From a virus, in the IMG/VR virus record IMGVR_UViG_3300048839_000285, positions 1 through 25,498 of that record: a stretch of DNA of 25,498 bases, one strand, 5' to 3'. Positions 11,495-18,818 of this stretch are shown in pieces. Under the pieces are notes generated by a model. That model was not told where the DNA came from. It saw nothing but the letters and a program-made list of their open reading frames with translations, and ran no database searches. The first letter of the stretch is position 1; each line of letters opens with the position of its first letter. The translations under genes were made by a program, and so were the position numbers.

Positions 11495-13518
11495 TGGCCA
11501 CGACGACGTGGATCAGCCAGACGCCGGGCGCGGTCGTCACCGAATCGCTGCTGACGCAGGTCCAGAACGAAGCGGCCGCGGCCGAACTGTCGGCGGTTGC
11601 GTCGGCTGCTTCCGCGTCCGCGTCCGATGTCTCGGCCGATGCGGCGGCGGCCAGTGCGATTGCCGCCGCGGCCTCCGCCTCTGCTGCATCCAACTCGGCG
11701 GCCAACGCGCTCACGTACGCCAATCAGGCCCTGACGGCGGCCGGGTCCTTGACCCCTATTCCGACGGGGGGGACGACCGGGCAGTCGCTGGTCAAGAACT
11801 CGGCGACGAACTACGACTACGCGTGGGCCACAGTGTCCGGCGGCGGGGGATCGCTCGCGTTTCAGGACGAGGGCAGCCTCGTGCTCGCTTCGCCGTCGAA
11901 CGTCAACTTCGTCGGATCGGGCGTCACCGTGACCGACGTGGCGGGCGTGGCGACCGTGACGATCCCGGGGGCCTCGGGCGCCGTCTCGAGCGTCTTCGGC
12001 CGGACGGGCGCGGTCGTGGCCGCCACGAACGACTACACGTTCGCCCAGATCGGCTCGAAGCCGACCACGCTGGCCGGCTATGGGATCACCGACGCCGCGG
12101 CAGGTTCGGGAGGCGTAGCGACCTCAGCGACCGTCCTCGCGACCGCGCGCACCATCAATGGCGTGTCGTTCAACGGCTCGGCGAACATCACGGTTACGGC
12201 AGCGGCGGATACCCTCACGGGGTCCACCCTGCCGGCGCTCTCCGGTGTCAACCTGACGGCGCTCAACGCGTCGAATCTGGCGTCAGGGACGGTGGCGACC
12301 GCGCGCCTCGGCTCCGGGACGGCGAACAGCACGACGTTCCTCCGGGGCGACAATACATGGCAGGCGATCGGTGGCGGGGGTGATGCACTCACGTCGGGCA
12401 CGCTCGCGCAGTTCGCCGCGACGACCTCGGCGCAGTTGGCGGGCGTCATCTCGGATGAGACGGGGACGGGCGCGCTCGTCTTCGCGACGAGCCCGACCCT
12501 CGTCACCCCCGTGCTGGGTACGCCCGCCTCGGGCAACCTGTCAAACTGCACCGCGATCAACGCCTCCCAGCTCGCAACGGGCACCGTGCCCGCGGCGCGT
12601 CTCGGCTCCGGGACGGCGAATAGTACGACCTTTCTCCGGGGCGACAATACGTGGCAGACGATTGGCGGAGGCGGCGATGCGCTGACCTCCGGCAACCTGT
12701 CGCAGTTCGCGGCGACGACCTCCGCGCAGCTCGCGGGCGTCATCAGCGACGAGACGGGAACCGGCGCGCTGGTCTTTGCCACGTCGCCGACGCTCGTTAC
12801 CCCCGTGCTCGGCACGCCCGCCTCGGGCAACCTGTCGAACTGTACGGCGCTGAACGCGACGCAGCTCACGTCGGGCACGGTGCCTGACGCGCGCTTCCCG
12901 GCCACCCTGCCGGCGGCATCTGGCGTCAACCTGACGGCCCTGAACGCGACGAACATCTCGAGCGGGACGCTCAATGCAGCGCGGCTCCCCGCCACAGCGG
13001 CCCTGACCTCAGGCAACCTGAGCCAGTTCGCGGCCACCACCTCAGCACAACTGCGGGGGGTCCTGTCCGACGAAACGGGGACGGGAGTCGCGGTCTTCGG
13101 CACCAACCCGACGCTGACGGGCGTGACGCTCGCGGGCGCGGTGGTCGGCGCCGCGCAGGAAGTCCGCGACGTCGTGCATCGCGACACGGCGTACTACCGC
13201 TCGGCCCCGACTATCTCGGCCGGCGCGATCACGTTTGACTACACCGCGGGCCCGTTCTTCTCGGTGGCGCTCAACGCGGCGATCACCTCGATCACCCTGA
13301 GCAATCCCCCGGCGTCAGGTACGGTCGGCGTCATCACGATCCGCTTCACCGCGGACGGCACCGTGCGGGCCATTACGTGGCCGGCTTCGGTGCGGTGGGG
13401 CACCGCCGGGGCGCCGAGCGCGATGACCGGTACAAGCGGCAAGGTGGACTACGTGCAGTTGATTACGGTGGACGGCGGAACGACGTGGGACGCCTTCCTC
13501 AACGGCCAGAACTTCTAA
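11494..13518 (+). CDS. repeat-rich tail fibre protein
   Basis: This is a 674-residue protein. Residues about 25-80 are an Ala/Ser-rich coiled coil (SAVASAASASASDVSAD and so on) typical of trimeric fibres. A segment IPTGGTTGQSLVKNS follows, with a VSSVFGRTGAVVAATNDYTF module common in fibre shafts. Residues about 270-470 hold two near-identical 98-residue repeats (GTANSTTFLRGDNTWQ, QFAATTSAQLAGVISDETGT, SPTLVTPVLGTPASGNLSNC), with a third diverged partial copy after about residue 500. The C-terminal 100 residues end in a domain (ITWPASVRW, VDGGTTWDAFLNGQNF) shared with the gene at 15345. It is likely a receptor-binding fibre. The start overlaps the adaptor TAA. Confidence 0.88.
   Translation: MATTTWISQTPGAVVTESLLTQVQNEAAAAELSAVASAASASASDVSADAAAASAIAAAASASAASNSAANALTYANQALTAAGSLTPIPTGGTTGQSLVKNSATNYDYAWATVSGGGGSLAFQDEGSLVLASPSNVNFVGSGVTVTDVAGVATVTIPGASGAVSSVFGRTGAVVAATNDYTFAQIGSKPTTLAGYGITDAAAGSGGVATSATVLATARTINGVSFNGSANITVTAAADTLTGSTLPALSGVNLTALNASNLASGTVATARLGSGTANSTTFLRGDNTWQAIGGGGDALTSGTLAQFAATTSAQLAGVISDETGTGALVFATSPTLVTPVLGTPASGNLSNCTAINASQLATGTVPAARLGSGTANSTTFLRGDNTWQTIGGGGDALTSGNLSQFAATTSAQLAGVISDETGTGALVFATSPTLVTPVLGTPASGNLSNCTALNATQLTSGTVPDARFPATLPAASGVNLTALNATNISSGTLNAARLPATAALTSGNLSQFAATTSAQLRGVLSDETGTGVAVFGTNPTLTGVTLAGAVVGAAQEVRDVVHRDTAYYRSAPTISAGAITFDYTAGPFFSVALNAAITSITLSNPPASGTVGVITIRFTADGTVRAITWPASVRWGTAGAPSAMTGTSGKVDYVQLITVDGGTTWDAFLNGQNF
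12307..12600 (+). repeat. 294-bp tandem repeat in the fibre gene, copy 1
   Basis: It begins CTCGGCTCCGGGACGGCGAA and is followed head to tail by a second copy starting with the same bases at 12601. The unit is 98 codons, so copy number changes would keep the frame. Confidence 0.8.
12601..12893 (+). repeat. 294-bp tandem repeat in the fibre gene, copy 2
   Basis: It is nearly identical to copy 1 at the protein level, with mostly synonymous DNA changes. Its last codons (GTVPDAR) diverge into a different module. A partial third copy lies at about 13001-13128 (LTSGNLSQFAATTSAQLRGV). Confidence 0.8.
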
Positions 13519-13527
13519 GAGGACCTT

Positions 13528-13848
13528 ATGCCACTCATCACACACCCGCAGGCCATCCGATTCGCTAACGAGGAAGTCCGCGCCATCGCGGACAAGTACG
13601 CCCAGCTCTACTACGCGCTGGACGCCTTCCTCAACGAGTGGAACTCGCAGGGCATCGGCGCCCTCATTCCGAACACCGCGGACATCCTCGAGGATGGGTC
13701 GGCGGTCGACGGCCGCGCCGTCATCACGGGCGCCAAGGTCAACGGGCTGGTCAACAACCTGACCACGCTCCGCGCCGACCTTGAGGCGTCGAGCAATCAG
13801 AAGCTCAACGTGCTCCTCCAGATCGCCGTCAACCCGACGCGCGGGTAA
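13528..13848 (+). CDS. hypothetical virion-associated protein
   Basis: This is a 106-residue protein with a good ribosome-binding site (AGAGGACC) before the ATG. It is helical at the N-terminus (ITHPQAIRFANEEVRAIADK, YAQLYYALDAFLNEWNSQG), has an acidic middle (NTADILEDGSAVDGR) and a helical C-terminus (KVNGLVNNLTTLRADLEASS). It lies between a fibre gene and the beta-helix gene. Small proteins of this type occur beside phage fibres and may be fibre chaperones or structural cofactors, but I do not recognise this one. Confidence 0.75.
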   Translation: MPLITHPQAIRFANEEVRAIADKYAQLYYALDAFLNEWNSQGIGALIPNTADILEDGSAVDGRAVITGAKVNGLVNNLTTLRADLEASSNQKLNVLLQIAVNPTRG

Positions 13849-13851
13849 GGT

Positions 13852-15147
13852 ATGGCTCTCGCCGCCGCTATCGTGTGGGAAATCCGCACCACGGGGGCCG
13901 CGACCAATGGTGGCGGCTTCAAGAAGGACGCGTCCGGTACGGATTGGACCCAGCAGGACACCGCCCAGTACGCCGTGACCGATGGCGTGACGAACGGTTC
14001 GACGACGATCACGAGCGCGACCGCCAGTTTCGGGACCGACGTGGTGGGCAACCTGATCTATGTATCTGGTGGCACGGGGTCGGTAGCGGCGGGTTGGTAC
14101 GAGATCACGAGCCGCACCAACGCGACCACCATCGTCGTGGATCGCTCCACGGGTCTGACGGCGGGTACTGGGGTCACGCTCAACATCGGCGGGGCCATCG
14201 ACTCCATCGAGACGCTGCCCGACATCGGCGTGGCCGACAATACCTACTGGATCAAGAGCGGCACCTACACCATCGGGTCGGCGGTCAACATCAAGGGCGG
14301 GTCGGTGGGCACCAAGACTCGCATTTACGGTTACACCACCACCCGTGGCGACGAGTCTACGCGGCCCATCCTCCGCACCTCGGGAGCGACGGCTTGCTTG
14401 ACCACCCGCACGACGAGCACGGGTGAGCGCGAGTTCATCTTCTGCAACATCGACTTCGACGGCAACAGCGCGGGGACCACGGCGATTGGCAACAGCACGA
14501 CCTCCGGCGGGGCGCTGTGGTACTTCCGGCGATGCACGGTTCGCAACTTCACCGGGACGGCGGGCCTCGTTGCCCCCTTTGGGGCGATCCTCGATGAGTG
14601 CACGGTTGTCGGCAACGCGGGGATCGGGGTCAGCGCCACGACGATCGGACTCGACGTGCGGAACTCGCTGGTGGCGGACAACACCGGCAACGGCTTGTCC
14701 TTCACGGCCTCGGCCTCGTCGATTGTCGCCCGTGGGTCGGTCTTCGCCCGCAACAACCACGGCATTGCGTGTCGCTCCATCTCGGCGGGCAACTGCGCCT
14801 TCGTGGACAACGCGGGTGACGGGATCAATCCTAGCACGAACGCGGCGGTGACGGGGCAGTTCCCCCATCTGGTGAACAACATCTTCTATGGGAACGGCGG
14901 GTACGGGATCGGGATGCAGTCCTCGCAGGCGAACCTGCTCAGCAACATCGGCACCGTGCGGAACAACGCCTTTGGGTCGAACACCAGCGGTAACTACAAC
15001 GCGACGATCACCAGTTATGGGGATGTCACCCTGACCGCCGATCCGTTCACCGCCAAGGCGTCGGACGATTACTCGCTCAACAGCACGGCGGGTGGTGGGG
15101 CAGCGTGTAAGGAGCTGGGCTATCCCTCGGCCTTCCCGGTGCCCTGA
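13852..15147 (+). CDS. right-handed beta-helix tail protein, apparently missing its last rung
   Basis: This is a 431-residue protein. The N-terminus (IVWEIRTTGAATNGGGFKKD, SGTDWTQQDTAQYAVTDG) is characteristic of a phage and environmental beta-helix family. Residues about 130-420 are parallel beta-helix rungs rich in Asn, Gly and Ser (NSLVADNTGNGLSF, GSVFARNNHGIACR, NCAFVDNAGDGINP, NNIFYGNGGYGIG). Such proteins act as tailspikes or fibre parts that bind or cut host polysaccharide; no catalytic residues can be assigned. It ends at ACKELGYPSAFPVP. The family's usual closing motif (IGAFE type) is absent here but encoded in the overlapping next frame, so the gene looks split. The start is 4 nt after the previous stop. 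Confidence 0.85.
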   Translation: MALAAAIVWEIRTTGAATNGGGFKKDASGTDWTQQDTAQYAVTDGVTNGSTTITSATASFGTDVVGNLIYVSGGTGSVAAGWYEITSRTNATTIVVDRSTGLTAGTGVTLNIGGAIDSIETLPDIGVADNTYWIKSGTYTIGSAVNIKGGSVGTKTRIYGYTTTRGDESTRPILRTSGATACLTTRTTSTGEREFIFCNIDFDGNSAGTTAIGNSTTSGGALWYFRRCTVRNFTGTAGLVAPFGAILDECTVVGNAGIGVSATTIGLDVRNSLVADNTGNGLSFTASASSIVARGSVFARNNHGIACRSISAGNCAFVDNAGDGINPSTNAAVTGQFPHLVNNIFYGNGGYGIGMQSSQANLLSNIGTVRNNAFGSNTSGNYNATITSYGDVTLTADPFTAKASDDYSLNSTAGGGAACKELGYPSAFPVP

Positions 15148-15335
15148 TGGCGGCGAACTACAAGGACATCGGGCGGCAGTTTGCCCCGAGCATCGGGGCG
15201 TTCGAGCCCGCGTCAAGTACGCCGCCGGCGTTTACCCCGCGGGGGTTGTGGTTTTCTCGAGTGATTTGGTGGCCGGTTGTGATGGCCGGTGGAAGCACGT
15301 TCCTCGCGGGGTGTACCGCCCTGCTCACGCGATAG
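15147..15335 (+). CDS. beta-helix C-terminal fragment with a hydrophobic segment
   Basis: This is a 62-residue frame starting at an ATG that overlaps the upstream TGA (TGATG), in the -1 frame relative to it. Its first 20 residues (ANYKDIGRQFAPSIGAFEPA) look like the conserved end of beta-helix proteins, where an IGAFE or DIGAFE motif closes the domain. It therefore probably derives from the same ancestral gene. The remainder is a Pro-rich linker and a hydrophobic stretch (LWFSRVIWWPVVMAGGSTFL). It may be made by stop-restart coupling or by -1 frameshifting. A sequence error at the junction would also explain the split. Confidence 0.6.
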   Translation: MAANYKDIGRQFAPSIGAFEPASSTPPAFTPRGLWFSRVIWWPVVMAGGSTFLAGCTALLTR

Positions 15336-15344
15336 GAGTCTCTG

Positions 15345-16109
15345 ATGGCGGATACCAGCACCACCAACCTCGCGCTCGTCAAGCCGGAAGTCGGCGCGTC
15401 GAACAATACGTGGGGCACCAAGCTCAACACGGACCTCGACACGCTCGACGCGCTCTTCGGCGCCGCGTCCGGTCACGACCACACGGGCGCGGCGGGCGAA
15501 GGCCCGAAGCTGACGCCGCCGGCGCTGGATGGGCTCTCGTCCAACGGCTTCGCGGCGCGTATCAGCTCGGCGCTGTTCGCGGCCCGATCGGTCGCCGCCG
15601 GTGCCGGGGTGGCCGTGACGAACGGGGATGGCGTCTCCGGCAACCCAACCGTCGCGCTCAACGTGGACGGCCTGACCGCGGAGACGGCGATCGTCGACGC
15701 GGACACGATCCCGCTGTACGACGTCTCCGCGACGGCCGGCCGCAAGGCCACCCGGGAGAATCTCCTCAAGGGCGCCAAGCACACGTCGCCGGTGATGGCC
15801 TACACGGCCCTCGGCTCCGTCAGCTCGACCCAGACGATCACGCTCTCCGGCGCGTCGTACTTTTCGGCCACCGCCGCGGCGGGCTGTACGTGGACCTTCG
15901 GTTCGGCCCCGGCGTCCGGCGTTGGCTTCGGCTTCGTGCTGGAGCTGACCAACGGCGGTGTCGGCACCCAGACGTGGCCCGCGTCGGTCAAGTGGCCGAA
16001 CGGTGTCGCACCGTCGCTCACCGCATCCGGTGTCGACGTGCTGGCCTTCATCACCCGCGACGGTGGCACCACATGGCGCGGCGTGCTTTCGATGGCGGAT
16101 AGCCGGTAA
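15345..16109 (+). CDS. tail fibre protein
   Basis: This is a 254-residue protein with a strong ribosome-binding site (TAGGAGT). The N-terminus ([35 protein letters not shown]) is a very common phage fibre N-terminal motif. It is followed by [13 protein letters not shown] and a shaft with [14 protein letters not shown]. The C-terminus ([17 protein letters not shown], then [19 protein letters not shown]) is homologous to the end of the larger fibre at 11494. Two fibres carrying one type of tip domain may form a mixed complex or alternative receptor-binding proteins. Confidence 0.85.
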   Translation: MADTSTTNLALVKPEVGASNNTWGTKLNTDLDTLDALFGAASGHDHTGAAGEGPKLTPPALDGLSSNGFAARISSALFAARSVAAGAGVAVTNGDGVSGNPTVALNVDGLTAETAIVDADTIPLYDVSATAGRKATRENLLKGAKHTSPVMAYTALGSVSSTQTITLSGASYFSATAAAGCTWTFGSAPASGVGFGFVLELTNGGVGTQTWPASVKWPNGVAPSLTASGVDVLAFITRDGGTTWRGVLSMADSR

Positions 16110-17245
16110 TGCTGTCCCTCCTCGAGGTGCTGGCGCGGTCTGGCTCCGTACAGCTCAATCCACCGACGACGTTTAACGCGGTGCCGGGGGGCGCGTCCCA
16201 AGTCAACTTGACGTGGGTGCGCGCCTCCGCCGGCTACGTGACCGAAGTCTATCGCGACGGCGCGCTCTACTTCACGACCGCGGCGGGCGCGCAGTCGTAC
16301 AACGACACGGGCGCGGCGTCCGGGTCCGCGTTCACGTATCGCATCCGCCACAAGTCGGGGTCGAGCTATTCGTCGTTCACGGCGGAAGAGATCGAGTCCG
16401 GCACGCCGCCCGCGCCGTCGATCGCGGCGTCCGTGACCACCGACGACGTGAACATCGTCTGGTCGGCCGTGCCGTCGGCGACGGGCTACGAAGTCTACCG
16501 GGACGGGTCGTCCATCGGCACGACGTCCGGCCTGACCTATGACGACCTCAACCTCGCCAACGGCACCTACGACTACACGGTGAAGGCGACCAACGGGACG
16601 AACCAGTCGGTTGCCTCGAACGTCCAGACGGAGACGGTCAGCTACGCCGCGCCACTGACGGACCCCTCCGGCTTGACGTTGGTCAGCTCCTTCGCGGATC
16701 GCGTCGGGATCAGTTGGACCAACGGGGACGTCACCGCCTCGACCGAAATCTACCGGGGCACGTCGCCCAATCCGACGTCGCTCCTGACGACGGTGGCCGC
16801 GGCTGGCACGTCGTACAACGACAGCTCCGTGCTGGCGGGTACGCTGTACTACTACCGCATCCGCCACGTCAAGGGCGCGCAGGTATCGAGCTACGTGGAA
16901 GACGACATCACCCAGCCGACGCCGGCCTTCACCAGCCTGTCGCTGTCCGATGTCGGCGGGGGCGTCATTCAACTGGCGTGGTCGATCAGCAATCCGCCGA
17001 TTTCCCCGCAGGTCTCCTTCGGCGGGTGGTCGGACACGGAGGGGTACGCCGCCGCGGCGTCCCTCGGGGGCGCGGAGAGCGTGCTCTTCTCCCCCAAGAC
17101 CCTCGCGACCTACGAGAACATCGGCACTGGTCCGTCCCTCGAGGTCCAAGTCTCGAACCTGCGCCTCTTCAACGCGACCACGCTGGCCGTCTACGACACG
17201 GTTAGCCCGACCCTCTCCTTCCGGTCCACCGGAGTCATCGTCTAA
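16109..17245 (+). CDS. virion protein with tandem fibronectin type III-like domains
   Basis: This 378-residue protein has three successive FnIII-like beta sandwiches at about residues 15-95, 98-180 and 185-270. Each has a conserved core Trp (VNLTWVRA, VNIVWSAV, VGISWTNG) and the Tyr-corner pattern (YRIRHKSG, YDYTVKAT, YYYRIRHV). VYRDG recurs in the first two. The last 110 residues form a different domain (ISPQVSFGGWSDTEGYAAAA and onward). FnIII-like domains are common on phage surfaces and bind carbohydrates or proteins weakly. The ATG overlaps the previous TAA and the TAA overlaps the next ATG. Its place in the adhesin block suggests a tail or capsid surface protein. Confidence 0.85.
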   Translation: MLSLLEVLARSGSVQLNPPTTFNAVPGGASQVNLTWVRASAGYVTEVYRDGALYFTTAAGAQSYNDTGAASGSAFTYRIRHKSGSSYSSFTAEEIESGTPPAPSIAASVTTDDVNIVWSAVPSATGYEVYRDGSSIGTTSGLTYDDLNLANGTYDYTVKATNGTNQSVASNVQTETVSYAAPLTDPSGLTLVSSFADRVGISWTNGDVTASTEIYRGTSPNPTSLLTTVAAAGTSYNDSSVLAGTLYYYRIRHVKGAQVSSYVEDDITQPTPAFTSLSLSDVGGGVIQLAWSISNPPISPQVSFGGWSDTEGYAAAASLGGAESVLFSPKTLATYENIGTGPSLEVQVSNLRLFNATTLAVYDTVSPTLSFRSTGVIV

Positions 17246-17475
17246 TGGTCGAAGACCTGCTCAAGATCATTCTGCTCGCGCTGGGCGGCTGGGCGCTCCG
17301 CACCCTCCACAAGATCCAGATGGACCAGCGCGCGATGAAGGTGACGCTGGTCGGGGAGGACGGCACCAACGGCCTCAACAGCCGCGTGAGGGGCATGGCG
17401 CTCGTGCTGGACCGGCACGACGATCACTTGGCCCGCCACGACACCCAGATCGCCTTGCTGCGGGGGAGGGAGTAG
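17245..17475 (+). CDS. small membrane-anchored protein at the head of the lysis block
   Basis: This is a 76-residue protein with an N-terminal hydrophobic helix (LLKIILLALGGWALRTLHKI), then a charged, mostly helical C-terminus (LNSRVRGMALVLDRHDDHLA, RHDTQIALLRG). One membrane span and a soluble tail preceding a holin-like gene suggest a holin partner, an antiholin or a spanin-like protein. It overlaps both neighbours (TAATG, TAGTG). No family is recognised with certainty. Confidence 0.7.
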   Translation: MVEDLLKIILLALGGWALRTLHKIQMDQRAMKVTLVGEDGTNGLNSRVRGMALVLDRHDDHLARHDTQIALLRGRE

Positions 17476-17786
17476 TGAAGCTCAAGACGTTCGTCTACCG
17501 GCTCTTCTTCACCCGTGACGACGATCTGGACATCCTCCAGCTCTTGTTCATCGCCTCGACGCTCTTCTTCGGCGTGGCCTTCGCGCTCGCCGGTCTCGGC
17601 TGGTGGTCGGTGTCCAACGCCGCGTGGGCGGCCTTCGGGGGCGTTTTCGCCACCTTGGCGATCGCGGGGACCCCGAAGTGGGTCGCCCAGCTCTTGGCCA
17701 CCTCCCCGACGCCGGCGGCCCTTGCCAAGGCGATCGGCGAGGCCAAGGAGTACGGCGGCCCGACCCCGGACGGTCTCGAGCCATGA
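17475..17786 (+). CDS. holin candidate
   Basis: This is a 103-residue protein from a GTG that overlaps the preceding TAG. The basic N-terminus (KLKTFVYRLFFTRDDD) is followed by two hydrophobic segments at about residues 22-46 (ILQLLFIASTLFFGVAFALA, GLGWW) and 49-70 (AAWAAFGGVFATLAIAG). A mostly helical cytoplasmic tail follows (AALAKAIGEAKEYGG). Two close spans and direct overlap (ATGA) with the endolysin gene fit a holin, which forms inner-membrane holes at lysis time. The sequence does not match a named class that I can recognise. Confidence 0.75.
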   Translation: MKLKTFVYRLFFTRDDDLDILQLLFIASTLFFGVAFALAGLGWWSVSNAAWAAFGGVFATLAIAGTPKWVAQLLATSPTPAALAKAIGEAKEYGGPTPDGLEP

Positions 17787-18238
17787 CCGATGCCTTCCTC
17801 CGGGCGATGGCATGGCTCTGGCCGGTCGAGGGGGGCTGGTGGCCGGGGGGCAAGTCCGATCCGAACCCGACGATGTACGGGATCACGAAGCGGACCTATG
17901 ACGCCGCGCGCGCACGATACGGATGGTATCCCAAGCGGATACAGGATATTACCAAAGAGGAAGCCCAGACGATCTACTGGATCGAATATTGGACAGCCGG
18001 CCGCTGCGGCGCGCACAAGTGGCCGCTGTCGCTCGTTCACTTCGATGCCTGTGTCAATCATGGAGTTGGCAACGCGGCACGGCTGTTGCGTCGGGCCAAC
18101 GGCTCGTGGGTCGACTATATTAGCGCGCGCAGAACCTTTTACGCCGACATCATCGCCGCCAATCCCGACCTCGCTCCGAACGCCAAGGGGTGGGAAAACC
18201 GCATGAAGCGACTGGAGAAGACCTGTGCCCAATCGTAA
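17783..18238 (+). CDS. endolysin, glycoside hydrolase family 108-like muramidase
   Basis: This is a 151-residue protein. The N-terminal motif WPVEGGWWPGGKSDPNPTMYG then ITKRTYDAAR matches the GH108 lysozyme pattern, with Glu16 of EGG as the catalytic acid. The C-terminal part (VHFDACVNHGVGNAARLL, then YISARRTFYADI and KGWENRMKRLEK) matches the peptidoglycan-binding domain that accompanies it. The length is slightly shorter than the typical 160-180 residues. There is no signal peptide, so export depends on the holin. From about 17900 to 18150 the base composition and codons (ATA, AAA, AGA, ATT, GGA) differ from neighbouring genes, suggesting acquisition from another source. It overlaps the spanin-like gene by 14 nt. 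Confidence 0.92.
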   Translation: MTDAFLRAMAWLWPVEGGWWPGGKSDPNPTMYGITKRTYDAARARYGWYPKRIQDITKEEAQTIYWIEYWTAGRCGAHKWPLSLVHFDACVNHGVGNAARLLRRANGSWVDYISARRTFYADIIAANPDLAPNAKGWENRMKRLEKTCAQS

Positions 18239-18818
18239 CACCCTGATCGCCGCTGGCGCCCTGTTCGCCTTCGTGGTCGTCGCCATCGGCGGCTACTCGA
18301 TCGGGCGGGGAAGCGCCAGCGCGGACGCCCTCGCCGCCAACCGCCGGGCCGACTCACTCGCCGTCGTCATCGCCGAGCGCCTGCCCCAGACGGACGCCGT
18401 CCTCGCGGGCAACACGATCGTCGTCGACTCAGCGGCGCGCCTCGTGGCCAAGGGGAACGCTCCCAAGCGCCGGGTCCAGACTGTCAACGTGGCCGCCCTG
18501 CCGGATACCTGCCAGCCGATCGTCCAGACCATCCTCGCCGACGCGGAGACCGTCTTCGTGACCGACAGCGCGGCGCTGGCCCTGCACGAGGCGCAGAACG
18601 TCCGCCTGACGAACGAGCTGACCGAGACGGCCGCCCTGCTCGAAGCGTCTCGAGCGGAGCTGCGTGCCCAATCGACACGCATACAGGCGCCGCCCCCGAA
18701 GAAGCTCCTCGGCCTCGTGCCCATGCCCAGCCTGACCGCCGGCTACGGCGCCACCCTCGTGGGTGGCCGCGTACAGACCGGCCCGCAGGTGGGTGTCTCC
18801 TTCAAGGTGGTCCTGTGA
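18225..18818 (+). CDS. spanin-like (Rz-type) inner-membrane protein
   Basis: This is a 197-residue protein from a GTG inside the end of the endolysin gene. A single N-terminal membrane helix (TLIAAGALFAFVVVAIGGYS) is followed by an Ala-rich periplasmic region and a coiled coil at about residues 120-150 (LHEAQNVRLTNELTETAALL). A PPPKK linker leads to a Gly/Val beta-type tail (PSLTAGYGATLVGG, VQTGPQVGVSFKVVL). The order holin, endolysin, then membrane plus coiled-coil protein is the standard lysis cassette of phages of diderm bacteria. The beta-type tail could contact the outer membrane, making a unimolecular design possible. No separate Rz1 lipoprotein of usual size was seen inside it. Confidence 0.7.
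   Translation: MPNRNTLIAAGALFAFVVVAIGGYSIGRGSASADALAANRRADSLAVVIAERLPQTDAVLAGNTIVVDSAARLVAKGNAPKRRVQTVNVAALPDTCQPIVQTILADAETVFVTDSAALALHEAQNVRLTNELTETAALLEASRAELRAQSTRIQAPPPKKLLGLVPMPSLTAGYGATLVGGRVQTGPQVGVSFKVVL

Noticed and set aside
11494-13518. Diversity-generating retroelement variable region in the fibre gene
   Set aside because: The repeats are tandem, with mostly synonymous differences and no adenine-specific pattern. No reverse transcriptase or template repeat is present in the window.
13315-15216. 633-codon leftward open frame antisense to fibre and beta-helix genes
   Set aside because: It spans several well-supported rightward genes and their junctions. Its composition is low-complexity and Arg-rich, and no family pattern is visible.
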